From: Candidatus Zixiibacteriota bacterium
GTDB lineage: Bacteria > Zixibacteria > MSB-5A5 > GN15 > FEB-12
Assembly: GCA_020346225.1 (NCBI GenBank)
Contig: CP070777.1
Span: 1,681,403-1,745,402, forward strand
Direction of reading: 5' to 3'
Length of the DNA: 64,000 nucleotides
Both the position numbers and the translations under genes were made by a program. The notes under the pieces are model-generated. The model saw only the letters and a list, made by a program, of their open reading frames with translations, searched no databases and was not told the DNA's origin. This document shows, in pieces, positions 31,019 through 38,693 of the stretch. Positions within the stretch are counted from its first letter, which is position 1. Each line of letters starts with the position of its first letter.

Positions 31019-32170
31019 TCAGAACCTGACGTTCACACTCAGATTGATGTCGAAGTAAGAATACTCGAACAATCCCTGGTTCGATTTGTTGTCGACCCAG
31101 GCAAGTTGGACCATCGGCTTAATCAGCGTCCCCGAACTGGCGGAAATGGGCCGCTGCAGGCGGACATAGAGATTAAAGCGTTGGTCGGAACGCTGCTGAA
31201 GAACGAAATCGGTAACGAGCAAAGTGCTGTCGTTGGGGTCCTCATAAGTGACCACTTCGAGATTCTTCACGAATTCCTTGTCGATATACGAGAACCCGCC
31301 TTCGACAATGAAATCCTTGCCGGGATAGCTCTTGATGTAGGCTCCCAGGGTGGGACCTTCCCACAGCGAGGACCAGGGCGACAGATAATCTATGGTGAAA
31401 CCGTAGATGACCGAGTCGGCCTCCTCGACGAACTCGCTCAGGGTAAGGAATCCACCCAGGCCGACCCGCTTTCCCCACGGGCGGGAATAGCGAATCGAGT
31501 ACCGGAGAATGCCGAAATCGCTCGTGACCGTGGCGTTCTCACTGCGATCCCTGCCGCGCTGGACGTCGTCCTGCCATGACGCCGGGTGCTCGAATTGCTT
31601 ATAGTCCAGGCCGAGCTGCAAGTTGACACTGTTTGAGCCGAGAACGGTCATGTTGAGTCCGCCGAACACGTTCCAGGTTTTGCTGTCGCCGCTGAAGGAG
31701 TTGGTATAGTCGGACAGAGCGGCCGACGCTCCACCGCGCAGTATCAGGTCGGGGCGGAGGCGGTAGTTGAAGGCGCCGCCGCCGTTAAGGCCGTAGTTGT
31801 TGTAGGCGTCGTACCGACTGCCGTAGCGGCGGCCGGACAAGCCGCCCGACAGCATGAGGTTGAGATCCGCGTCTATAGCGGTGGGGATAATCGTGAACCC
31901 GGCATCGCCGGAGAAGTTACTGAGTTCTGATTCTTCGAAGTAGGCGGTGTATGCGGCCCCCAGCGTGATCTGGGAAGAAGGCGACGGATAGATATTGAGA
32001 CGGGGGCTGATAGCAGTGTAGGAGTCGTTCAGGGAAGCCGAGTCGTTAAACAGGTTGTCAGTATAACCTCCGCGAAAAGTTACTTCGGGGACCGTCTCAG
32101 CGCGCGTCGGTGTAGCCGCAAGCAGGAAAGCCGCAAAAGCTATCAACCCCAGAATCTCGTCGCGTATCAT
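31019..32170 (-). CDS. Outer-membrane beta-barrel protein
   Basis: 383 aa from ATG 32170; a TTG lies one codon upstream. A signal peptide ends near TRAETVP. The rest is repeated amphipathic beta-strands with many aromatic and Gly/Asn turn residues and the chain ends FDINLSVNVRF, with the C-terminal Phe of outer-membrane proteins. Roughly 18-22 strands are possible from length. It resembles uncharacterised barrels found with exopolysaccharide genes, but none are nearby. It lies upstream of ligA with a 69-bp gap. Function unknown. Confidence 0.75.
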   Translation of the reverse strand: MIRDEILGLIAFAAFLLAATPTRAETVPEVTFRGGYTDNLFNDSASLNDSYTAISPRLNIYPSPSSQITLGAAYTAYFEESELSNFSGDAGFTIIPTAIDADLNLMLSGGLSGRRYGSRYDAYNNYGLNGGGAFNYRLRPDLILRGGASAALSDYTNSFSGDSKTWNVFGGLNMTVLGSNSVNLQLGLDYKQFEHPASWQDDVQRGRDRSENATVTSDFGILRYSIRYSRPWGKRVGLGGFLTLSEFVEEADSVIYGFTIDYLSPWSSLWEGPTLGAYIKSYPGKDFIVEGGFSYIDKEFVKNLEVVTYEDPNDSTLLVTDFVLQQRSDQRFNLYVRLQRPISASSGTLIKPMVQLAWVDNKSNQGLFEYSYFDINLSVNVRF

Positions 32171-32200
32171 CAACGGTATCGGTAATTTTTAGTTTTTGGC

Positions 32201-32235
32201 AAAAAAAGAGGAATGGCGGCCGGAGCCGCCATTCC
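32201..32235 (-). terminator. Rho-independent terminator of the Gln/Tyr-rich protein gene
   Basis: Reading the minus strand, GGAATGGCGGC and GCCGCCATTCC form an 11-bp stem with a 4-base loop, followed by TCTTTTTTT. It isolates the small secreted-protein gene from the barrel gene. Confidence 0.9.
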
Positions 32236-32255
32236 CAAGTTTCTTCGTACACCCT

Positions 32256-32711
32256 CTATTCCGAGCCACCTTTGTGGCCGGTATTCTCTGAACCCTTGAT
32301 AGCGCTCTGGTTCATCTGGGCCGTTCCGCTGCCCTCACCGAGCTCGCCCAACTGATTTTGGAACTGTTCCGCAATCTGATAATTGAAAGTGAGCTGGGCC
32401 TGAGCCTGGACCATGGAAGCGGTCTGGTACTGATACTGGTAGGCGTTCTGGTAAGCATTCTCTTTCTGGTAAGCGTACGCATTCGCCTCTTTATCGGTAC
32501 CTTCGCCGGACTTCGCGAAATCGTCGTCTACGGCGTTCGGAATTCCGTCAGCATCGCTGTCTTTCATGTTGTCGTTGAAACCGTCTCCGTTCAGATCGAC
32601 GAAGCCTTGGCGGGTGGGTTCTTCATTTCCGGCATATACAGTGGTGCCGAAAAGAAAGAGCCCGGCCACTAGCACGACCAGGAGAGTCAGCATTCGGTTT
32701 GAGTTTCTCAT
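32256..32711 (-). CDS. Small secreted protein with calcium-loop motif and Gln/Tyr-rich tail
   Basis: 151 aa from ATG 32711, chosen for GGAGGT seven bases upstream and a clear signal peptide (MRNSNRMLTLLVVLVAGLFL, mature near AGNEE). Residues about 34-62 carry DLNGDGFNDNMKDSDADGIP, a type of Asp-rich calcium-binding loop seen in thrombospondin-3 and dockerin-like repeats. Residues about 68-105 are unusually rich in Ala, Gln, Asn and Tyr (AYAYQKENAYQNAYQYQYQ), and the tail is Gly/Gln-rich. A monocistronic unit with strong terminator suggests good expression. It could be a surface or matrix protein, perhaps self-assembling; no family recognised. Confidence 0.75.
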   Translation of the reverse strand: MRNSNRMLTLLVVLVAGLFLFGTTVYAGNEEPTRQGFVDLNGDGFNDNMKDSDADGIPNAVDDDFAKSGEGTDKEANAYAYQKENAYQNAYQYQYQTASMVQAQAQLTFNYQIAEQFQNQLGELGEGSGTAQMNQSAIKGSENTGHKGGSE

Positions 32712-32935
32712 GGTTCTACCTCCGTAAGTTTCTTCGTTTTCGCTTTTTCGTAATCCCACGTTCGATGTATTCATCAAACCACGTGCCAAACCGCCATGGA
32801 TGACTTAACAGTATGCCATGACAGTACTTATGGCTCGCCGCTCTCTGCAACCCCTTGCCCAAAATGTACCTTCAGGTACAGGTTGACAGACCGTGCCTTT
32901 GTAGGGACAGGTGAATGGCTCAGAATCCGCCACGA

Positions 32936-33472
32936 CTATACCTCCGCCGCCTCGCTGTGACGAGACCCCTTGCGGAAATCAGCTATCTCCTGCCCGGCAG
33001 AGTCATCAATTATATCAGTTACCCAGACCGCCGCGGCCCGATTATGACCGTCCACCTGCAATATTATCGACTGTGCCAAATAATAATTGAGTAAATCGGT
33101 CCTGTTATCGTCGAGGACTACTTTTGCGACGCTCCTGTTGCCGTTGGTCAGAATTACCGGCGACCTTATATGGCTGCGGAAGTCGAGCCAGCGGACATCG
33201 GCCGCCTCCACCCGCGGCGGAGAAGACAACTCGGCCTTTGTCTGCCACAGGCGGCGGGGAACGCTCACCTCCATGAAGATAAGCCGACCCCGACGGTCGA
33301 ACTCCAGAAGCAGGTTATCGGCCTCAAGGTATGAGTAAAACCTTCGCTGCCGATTGAAAACGCCCACCTGGACAAAAAGCGCCTCCTCCTCCAACTGATA
33401 GAAACCCCGACCGGGCGGGATCGGCTCGGCCGGGGAACTTACGTTCAGCTTGATGTGGTCAAGATGGTTCAC
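32936..33472 (-). CDS. Hypothetical protein at the end of the Tol-Pal operon
   Basis: 178 aa, GTG start overlapping the upstream stop as GTGA, so it is coupled to the CpoB-like gene. No signal peptide or membrane helix is seen. The sequence is beta-rich in the middle (ALFVQVGVFNRQRRFYSYL; DNLLLEFDRRGRLIFMEV) and I do not recognise a family. The coupling suggests a role with the Tol-Pal envelope machinery or simply read-through expression. Confidence 0.6.
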   Translation of the reverse strand: MNHLDHIKLNVSSPAEPIPPGRGFYQLEEEALFVQVGVFNRQRRFYSYLEADNLLLEFDRRGRLIFMEVSVPRRLWQTKAELSSPPRVEAADVRWLDFRSHIRSPVILTNGNRSVAKVVLDDNRTDLLNYYLAQSIILQVDGHNRAAAVWVTDIIDDSAGQEIADFRKGSRHSEAAEV

Positions 33473-34266
33473 AGGTCCTTGAGCCGTTCGCGTGCCTGGC
33501 TGGCTTCAAGGGTTTCCGGGTATTCGTCTATCAACTTCTGGAAGGTTCTTCGGGCATCGTCCGTCCGACCCATCTCCTGCTGCGACCGGGCCAGTTTATA
33601 ATATGCCCGGCTGGCGTTCACCGAACCTTTGTAGTTCTCTATCAGGTATTCGAACTCGGTGATGGCGTCCGCATACTTCTCCATCGAGTAATATGATTCG
33701 CCGATCCAGTAGTGGGCGTTCTCGGCCGATTCATGCTTTTCGCAATGCTCGAGAAAACGGCGGAAACCCTCAATGGCCTTTTCGTATTCGCCGCGCCGAA
33801 CGAGAATAAAGGACTCATCGTACACCTGGCCGCAGTCGATAGCCGGTCGAACCGGCGTTGAAACCTGACCGGCCGTGTCCGGTCCGACTGTCACCGCGGT
33901 CTGCTCTTGCGACCCCGGCGAGCTGCGGACGACATGCGTCACGGTTGGCTGGAGATTAAGCTGCCGGATCTGTGCCAGGAGGTCGTTGTAATTCTCCAGT
34001 AGCATATCGATCTGCTGCTGCAGGTTATTCACCGTCACGGAGACATCGGCGCGCAGCCGGCCGTTCGCCTCGGCCCCGGCGGCAATGGTGGAATCCATCC
34101 TTGCCAAAAGGTCCTGGGTCTCCTCGTTCTGCCTTTTGACATCGCGCACCTCGGCCTTGACCTCGTCGATATGCCGTTTGGTGGCGCATCCGGTTAGGCC
34201 GATACCGATATACAAAACCGCCATCGCTACGATGGCGGTCACGTATATTTTCCTTTTAGTCAGCAT
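33469..34266 (-). CDS. cpoB: Tol-Pal accessory lipoprotein, CpoB/YbgF-like
   Basis: 265-aa periplasmic protein that in other bacteria links Tol-Pal to peptidoglycan synthesis during division. A lipoprotein signal ends in LTGC (Cys27), unlike the non-lipidated E. coli protein. Residues about 30-110 form a coiled coil (HIDEVKAEVRDVKRQNEETQ; LQQQIDMLLENYNDL). A linker follows, then three TPR repeats (about 145-262: AHYWIGESYYSMEKYADAI; ASRAYYKLARSQQEMG). It follows pal by 19 bp. Confidence 0.9.
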   Translation of the reverse strand: MLTKRKIYVTAIVAMAVLYIGIGLTGCATKRHIDEVKAEVRDVKRQNEETQDLLARMDSTIAAGAEANGRLRADVSVTVNNLQQQIDMLLENYNDLLAQIRQLNLQPTVTHVVRSSPGSQEQTAVTVGPDTAGQVSTPVRPAIDCGQVYDESFILVRRGEYEKAIEGFRRFLEHCEKHESAENAHYWIGESYYSMEKYADAITEFEYLIENYKGSVNASRAYYKLARSQQEMGRTDDARRTFQKLIDEYPETLEASQARERLKDL

Positions 34267-34285
34267 AGGTAAACACCTTGCGACA

Positions 34286-34804
34286 CTATTGCGAGATTAT
34301 CTTGAACTCCGAGCGTCTGTTCTTGGCCCAGGCCTCCTCGTTATGCCCCTGATCAACCGGTCTCTCCTTGCCGTAACTTATGATGGAAATACGGCCGGGA
34401 TCGATACCGAGGCTGACCAGATAGTCCATAGATGACTTGGCCCTTTTCTCACCGAGTGACAGGTTGTACTCAACCGTTCCCCGTTCGTCGCAGTGCCCTT
34501 CAATCTTGACGATGACGTCAGGGAATTCCTGCAGCAGGCCGAAATTGTGGTCCAGCGACGCCTTGGCGTCATCACGGAGATTGTACTTGTCGAAGTCGAA
34601 GTAAACAGTCTGGAACTGTGTTTCCTGTAGTTTCGGCGCCGGCGGCGGTGGTGCCGGTTCTTCAGCCGGAGTCGTGTCTTCCTCGACCGGCGGAGCAGTT
34701 TCAACGGGAACTTCTTCGGGCACTTCCTTGGGACCACCACAGGAAATCGCCATCACTGCTACAGCCAGCATACCAATCAGAGCAAGGAGCGCTAGTCTTC
34801 TCAT
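34286..34804 (-). CDS. pal: Peptidoglycan-associated lipoprotein Pal
   Basis: 172-aa outer-membrane lipoprotein that binds peptidoglycan through an OmpA-like domain and contacts TolB. The signal ends in MAISC (Cys22). A Pro/Glu-rich linker (about 25-58) precedes the OmpA domain (about 62-172), which has VYFDFDKYNL, the binding motif EGHCDERGTVEYNLSLGEKRA and AKNRRSEF. It is preceded by its own candidate promoter and a palindrome; the gap to tolB is 219 bp, so it may be transcribed separately. GGGAGG lies nine bases before the ATG. Confidence 0.95.
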   Translation of the reverse strand: MRRLALLALIGMLAVAVMAISCGGPKEVPEEVPVETAPPVEEDTTPAEEPAPPPPAPKLQETQFQTVYFDFDKYNLRDDAKASLDHNFGLLQEFPDVIVKIEGHCDERGTVEYNLSLGEKRAKSSMDYLVSLGIDPGRISIISYGKERPVDQGHNEEAWAKNRRSEFKIISQ

Positions 34805-34819
34805 GATTTATGGCCTCCC

Positions 34820-34832
34820 TTAACGGCGTTAA
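34820..34832. promoter_or_regulatory. 13-bp palindrome TTAACGGCGTTAA upstream of pal
   Basis: TTAACG-G-CGTTAA, a perfect 6-1-6 palindrome, lies between the predicted pal transcription start and its Shine-Dalgarno. The identical 13-mer recurs at 38380-38392 upstream of another lipoprotein gene, so it is a candidate operator. Confidence 0.4.
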
Positions 34833-34845
34833 GAATTAGTTTTTT

Positions 34846-34873
34846 GCTATACGTCCCTATATTGTTCAGCCAA
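34846..34873 (-). promoter_or_regulatory. Candidate promoter of pal
   Basis: On the minus strand TTGGCT (34868-34873), 16-base spacer, TATAGC (34846-34851), giving a leader of about 35 bases that contains the palindrome. Confidence 0.3.
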
Positions 34874-34903
34874 TCTAACTTAAGACGATTTTACGGTCAA
34901 TAT

Positions 34904-34933
34904 AAAAAAGAGCTTTTTTTGGTTTCGGGCTCT
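34904..34933 (-). terminator. Weak terminator after tolB
   Basis: Minus strand: AGAGC, 15-base loop, GCTCT followed by TTTTT. The stem is only 5 bp, but the position between tolB and the pal promoter fits partial termination. Confidence 0.35.
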
Positions 34934-35023
34934 CTCGCAGGTTCTACAGCCGCCCCGACAGGAAAGTTCGAACGACCGGCCCCTTCTTTCTCAAAAAACG
35001 AAAACAATGAGTCGGTCGGCAAG

Positions 35024-36346
35024 TCACTTTCTTATCGGGCCCCAGTTGGGGTTGGAACACTTGCCCACCCGTGTCAACCGCCGCTGGTTGCGCCCGGTGA
35101 TGTCCATGGTGAAAATGTCCTTCGGCCCCAGTCGTGTCGACGAAAAGACGATGTGTTTGCCGTCGGGAGAAAAGTGGGGGTTTTCATTGTGGCCCACCTC
35201 GGTCAGGATGCGGTAGTCGTGCCCGGAGGTGTCGATTGACGCTAGGTCGAATCGGCCGTACTTGGTGCGGCTGACAAACGTTATCCGTTCGCCGCGCGAC
35301 GACCAGATGGGCGAGTCGTTGTAGCCGCCCTGGTAGGTGAGCCGCCGTACGTTGAGGCCGTCCGAATCCATCAGGTAAATCTGAGGGGAGCCGGTGCGGT
35401 CGGACGAGAAGGCTATCATCCTTCCATCCGGCGACCAGGTCGGGGCGGTATCGATTGAGCGGTGACGGGTGAGCCGTTTGATAATCCGGCCGCTCAGGTC
35501 GAGCACGTAGATCTCTGAATTCCCGTCCTTAGTCAAGACGCAGGCGATCTTGTTGCCGTCCGGCGAAACGGCCGGTGCCGCCACGATGCCGCTGTAGGCC
35601 GCCACCTTCTTGATTTCCCGGTTGCCGATGTTGATTCGGTACAGCTGTGGGTCCCCCCCCATGTAGCTGGTAAAGTATATCTCATCCCGGTCCGGGGAGA
35701 AAAAGGGCGATATGTTGATGGATCCGGTGCTCGTCAGCTGCCGCTCGTTGGCGCCGTCATAGTCGGCCAGAAAAAGCTCTTTGCCGCCCCCCACTTCGCG
35801 GCAGTAGACGACTTTGGTGAGGAAGATGCCCTCCTCGCCCGTCAGCGTGTGCACCATCTCGTTGGCGATCTCATGTCCCAGCACCCGCCACTGGCTCTTG
35901 GTTCGCTCCAGGACTCCCTTGGAAAACTGCTGCTGCCTGACGGTATCGAAAAGACGCCACCGCACCCGCAGCTTATCTCCCGGAAACTCCGCCTCCAGCC
36001 TCACCAGGATATCCGCCCCCAGGCGCCGCCAGCCCAGTACCGTCAGTTCGTTGATTTCGTAGGTCTTGAGGTAAAAACTGTCTATCGGGATCAACTCGAA
36101 GTCGGCGTAGAAGTCCAGGTCGCTCCGGACGATGCGGGTGGCGTAGTCCATCAGCACCGAATCGTCATGCGTGATATACCGATTGCCGATATACCTCATG
36201 TCGTCGACACCGATGGGTGTCGCCTGGTATTCGCCGGATATGGTGTCGAAGAAGATGTTGCGAACTTCATCACCCATCTGGGCGGATGCCGTTGAATAAA
36301 AAAGAAAGAAGCCGATTACTAAAGCCAGACGAACGCGCAATGACAT
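35024..36346 (-). CDS. tolB: Tol-Pal system protein TolB
   Basis: 440-aa periplasmic protein from ATG 36346; the longer frame only re-reads the upstream gene. A signal peptide ends at TASAQ. The N-terminal alpha/beta domain (about 25-170) is followed by a six-bladed propeller whose blades carry PD40-type repeats SPDRDEIYFTS, SPDGNKIACV, SPDGRMIAFSS, SSRGERITFVS and SPDGKHIVFSS. TolB docks on Pal and responds to TolA. It starts 5 bp after the TolA-like gene, whose 3' end carries GAGGTAG as ribosome-binding site. Confidence 0.95.
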   Translation of the reverse strand: MSLRVRLALVIGFFLFYSTASAQMGDEVRNIFFDTISGEYQATPIGVDDMRYIGNRYITHDDSVLMDYATRIVRSDLDFYADFELIPIDSFYLKTYEINELTVLGWRRLGADILVRLEAEFPGDKLRVRWRLFDTVRQQQFSKGVLERTKSQWRVLGHEIANEMVHTLTGEEGIFLTKVVYCREVGGGKELFLADYDGANERQLTSTGSINISPFFSPDRDEIYFTSYMGGDPQLYRINIGNREIKKVAAYSGIVAAPAVSPDGNKIACVLTKDGNSEIYVLDLSGRIIKRLTRHRSIDTAPTWSPDGRMIAFSSDRTGSPQIYLMDSDGLNVRRLTYQGGYNDSPIWSSRGERITFVSRTKYGRFDLASIDTSGHDYRILTEVGHNENPHFSPDGKHIVFSSTRLGPKDIFTMDITGRNQRRLTRVGKCSNPNWGPIRK

Positions 36347-36351
36347 GACAT

Positions 36352-37038
36352 CTACCTCGATGTATTGGTGAAAGGTACCGTTATACCGATTATCTCCTCC
36401 CGGAACTCGCGGGGCAGCGGCGGAAACGGCGCCGACTGCTCTATCGCCGCCGTACAAACCCGATCGAAAGCCGGTATGCCGGAAGACTGTTCCACCCTCA
36501 GCTCTATCAGGCGCCCGGAGCGAATCACCTGAAAATACACAACGCACACCACCCGGCCGTCGATAACAACGGTGTTGCGGAAATTTCCGGCGATCTTGTT
36601 GAAGGCCTGAGTGAACCAGTAGGGGTAGTCGAAGGAGGCGTTATCGATCGTGGCACTTCCGAACGGCGAACCGGCACCCGGCGAAGAAACGTCGACCTCC
36701 TTTTTGCCGTTGCCGGAAACCTTGGCTCCGGCGTCCAATCGGGCCGGCTTGTCCGTCTTCGCCCGCTTGGGTTTTTCGACCTTGGCCGGCTGTTTGACCG
36801 TAGTCGGGTCATCAATGGGTATCTCGGGGGTAGCTTCCTCAATCGCCTCGGGGATCTGTACCGGCTCAATCGCGACCGGCTCGGCGGCCGGCGGCGAAAA
36901 ACCCGGCATGGCCACGGCCCTTATCCTGATTACTTCGCCGTAATCGAATTTGCCGGCCGTGTCAAAGGGGGACGACATGACGGCCACCCCGAAAACAACC
37001 AGGTGTAAAACCAGCGACAGTACGATTTCGCGCTTCAT
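36352..37038 (-). CDS. TolA/TonB-like energy transducer
   Basis: 228 aa. One N-terminal membrane helix (about 5-22), then a Pro/Glu/Lys-rich periplasmic linker (about 50-115), then a TonB/TolA C-terminal domain (about 135-222) with YPYWFTQAFNKIAGNFRN, VVYFQVIRSGRLIELRVEQSSG and a final beta-strand. Its position between tolR and tolB makes it the TolA equivalent, carrying proton-driven force from TolQR to TolB-Pal. The linker is much shorter than in E. coli TolA and lacks its long helix, resembling TonB. Confidence 0.87.
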   Translation of the reverse strand: MKREIVLSLVLHLVVFGVAVMSSPFDTAGKFDYGEVIRIRAVAMPGFSPPAAEPVAIEPVQIPEAIEEATPEIPIDDPTTVKQPAKVEKPKRAKTDKPARLDAGAKVSGNGKKEVDVSSPGAGSPFGSATIDNASFDYPYWFTQAFNKIAGNFRNTVVIDGRVVCVVYFQVIRSGRLIELRVEQSSGIPAFDRVCTAAIEQSAPFPPLPREFREEIIGITVPFTNTSR

Positions 37039-37043
37039 ACCGG

Positions 37044-37478
37044 TTACCTCCGGCTCGGGCCGCTTGCCGCCTCCTCTTCGCGACCCGTCACCAGACCGAT
37101 ATCTTCAATGCCGGTCTCTTTGATGAGGGCGATTACCCGGATGGCGGTGCCGTAGGGCACCAGTGAATCGGCGCGCAGGTAAACCGAGGAAACATTCTTG
37201 GCCCGGAGTTCGCTGACCAGGTTGTCTTCGAAATTGTCCAGCCGCGACCAAACGTCATTTATATATATACCGCTCTTTTCGTCGATGGTGACCACCACCC
37301 CTTCGGCCTCCTCGCTGATGGCGGCCGCCCTTGTCTGCGGCAGGTTCACCTCGATTCCCGACTGCAGAAGGGGCGCCGAGATCATGAATATTATAAGGAG
37401 GACCAGGACCACGTCGACCAGATTGGCAATGTTGATATCGGCCAGCGCCCGGTATGTTCTCTGACGCCTTCGCGGCAT
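37044..37478 (-). CDS. tolR: Biopolymer transport protein TolR/ExbD
   Basis: 144 aa from ATG 37478 (a GTG lies one codon upstream). Basic N-terminus, one membrane helix (about 17-38: NLVDVVLVLLIIFMISAPL) containing the proton-path Asp22, and a periplasmic domain with VVVTIDEKSGIYIND and LRADSLVPYG. It works with TolQ as the proton-driven stator of Tol-Pal. The start overlaps the tolQ stop and the TolA-like gene follows 5 bp later. Confidence 0.95.
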   Translation of the reverse strand: MPRRRQRTYRALADINIANLVDVVLVLLIIFMISAPLLQSGIEVNLPQTRAAAISEEAEGVVVTIDEKSGIYINDVWSRLDNFEDNLVSELRAKNVSSVYLRADSLVPYGTAIRVIALIKETGIEDIGLVTGREEEAASGPSRR

Positions 37479-38194
37479 CACTGAACCTCTTTCTTGGCCT
37501 TGGCGATGAAGCTTAAGATGAAATTGTTGGCGAAATCGTTAATGAACTTCAGTTTGTTGTTGGCCCAGTTGAAGGCGATGACGGCCGGAATGGCCGCCCC
37601 CAGGCCGACGATCGTTGCCAGCAAAGCCTCGGCGATGCCCGGAGCAACCACCGCCAGCGAGGCCGAGCCGCGCTCTCCGATCGCCCAGAAAGACTCCATG
37701 ATGCCGACGACGGTACCCAGAAGACCCATAAACGGCGCCGAGTTCGCGGTGCTGGCCAGGAAGATGACTTTTTTTTCCAGAATACCCATCTGCTCCGCCA
37801 GACTCTTCTCCATGGTCATCTCCACGACCTCGAAATCATCGTTGTCCAGCCGGTGAACTTTCTCCTGCAGGGCACCGCCCTGGTTCTTTTTGTCCCACAA
37901 CTCCGTCATCTCCGAGTACCCGGCTAGATAGATTTTCGATACGGGCGAATTGCCGGCCGACTTGGCCTGGCCAACGGAGTCGGCAATCGAACGCGCTCTT
38001 TCAAAACTCTGCACAAATCGCAGGTTATCTGCCTCCACCGTTCGATATTGCCGCCATTTGTGAAATATGATGACCCACGAGACTATCGACATAAAGGTAA
38101 GCACGCAAAGTATGAACAGGCCGAAAGCCGACGTGCTGCCGACAATTTTCCACAGCGATCCTGAGAAAATACCTGCTAAGGTTAACTCGTTCAT
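37478..38194 (-). CDS. tolQ: Biopolymer transport protein TolQ/ExbB
   Basis: 238-aa inner-membrane stator protein with three membrane helices (about 20-43, 145-168, 182-205). The MotA/TolQ/ExbB signature covers STANSAPFMGLLGTVVGIM and VAPGIAEALLATIVGLGAAI. It uses proton motive force with TolR to move the TolA-like protein during outer-membrane constriction. It is the first gene of the Tol-Pal operon and has its own promoter about 80 bp upstream. Confidence 0.95.
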   Translation of the reverse strand: MNELTLAGIFSGSLWKIVGSTSAFGLFILCVLTFMSIVSWVIIFHKWRQYRTVEADNLRFVQSFERARSIADSVGQAKSAGNSPVSKIYLAGYSEMTELWDKKNQGGALQEKVHRLDNDDFEVVEMTMEKSLAEQMGILEKKVIFLASTANSAPFMGLLGTVVGIMESFWAIGERGSASLAVVAPGIAEALLATIVGLGAAIPAVIAFNWANNKLKFINDFANNFILSFIAKAKKEVQ

Positions 38195-38274
38195 ATCGTT
38201 TTCTACACCCGATCAGTATAAAAGTTACAGCCGGTACCGCCGAAAAAGCGGAAAATTCACCACATAAGCTTGGA

Positions 38275-38303
38275 AAAATACATGCCCATAAGTACTACGT
38301 CAA
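38275..38303 (-). promoter_or_regulatory. Promoter of the Tol-Pal operon
   Basis: On the minus strand TTGACG (38298-38303), 17-base spacer, TATTTT (38275-38280), predicting a start near 38268 and a leader of about 75 bases to tolQ. Confidence 0.45.
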
Positions 38304-38352
38304 CAAAAATAGACTTCCCCGAACTGCAGTCGGAATTGCCAAAACATTATGC

Positions 38353-38392
38353 TTGACAGAAAGTTTGTGACTGGTTTTGTTAACGGCGTTAA
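38353..38392 (+). promoter_or_regulatory. Candidate promoter with overlapping TTAACGGCGTTAA palindrome
   Basis: TTGACA (38353-38358), 17 bases, then a weak -10 TTTGTT (38376-38381). The palindrome TTAACG-G-CGTTAA (38380-38392), identical to the one upstream of pal, overlaps the -10 end and the likely transcription start, the usual place for a repressor site. The small lipoprotein gene begins at 38424. Confidence 0.42.
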
Positions 38393-38423
38393 ATCGATCC
38401 AAACTTAAGGGAGAGGAGTTCCG

Positions 38424-38627
38424 ATGAAGAAACTTCTGGTACTTCTAATGGTTGTGGTTCTGGCCGTAGCCCTGCTGACGAGCTGTGGCCAGAAGGCGGA
38501 GGAGGAAACCGACAAGGTGCCGGCTGAAGTTCAGCAGGCCGAGCAGATGGACACCACGCGGATGGATTCGGCGGCGATGGACACCACTGCCGCGGACACC
38601 ATGGAAGCACCGGCCGACAGCATGTAG
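38424..38627 (+). CDS. Small lipoprotein with Met/Asp/Thr-rich tail
   Basis: 67 aa with a good lipoprotein signal ending in LLTSC (Cys21). The mature part is acidic and low in complexity, with repeated Met-Asp-Thr/Ser units (MDTTRMDSAAMDTTAADTMEA). It has its own promoter, GGAGAGGAG upstream of the ATG, and a strong terminator, so it is a monocistronic gene. No family recognised; it may be a small outer-membrane lipoprotein. Confidence 0.75.
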   Translation: MKKLLVLLMVVVLAVALLTSCGQKAEEETDKVPAEVQQAEQMDTTRMDSAAMDTTAADTMEAPADSM

Positions 38628-38641
38628 GCCCTGTGCCAGAT

Positions 38642-38676
38642 AAAAAAGCCTCCCGACACGCCGGGAGGCTTTTTTT
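38642..38676. terminator. Strong bidirectional terminator
   Basis: Perfect 14-bp stem: AAAAAAGCCTCCCG (38642-38655) with CGGGAGGCTTTTTT (38662-38675), 6-base loop. It ends the small lipoprotein gene on the plus strand and the three-gene unit of the MutL-like locus on the minus strand. Confidence 0.92.
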
Positions 38677-38693
38677 GTCAGCTTCTGACGTGA

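Noticed and set aside
32865-32880. TGTACC-TTCA-GGTACA inverted repeat between two minus-strand genes
   Set aside because: Short, single copy, not near a recognisable promoter element; too weak to call a regulatory site.
36347-36547. Extended N-terminus for tolB
   Set aside because: It only re-reads the upstream TolA-like gene; the internal ATG at 36346 gives a proper signal peptide.
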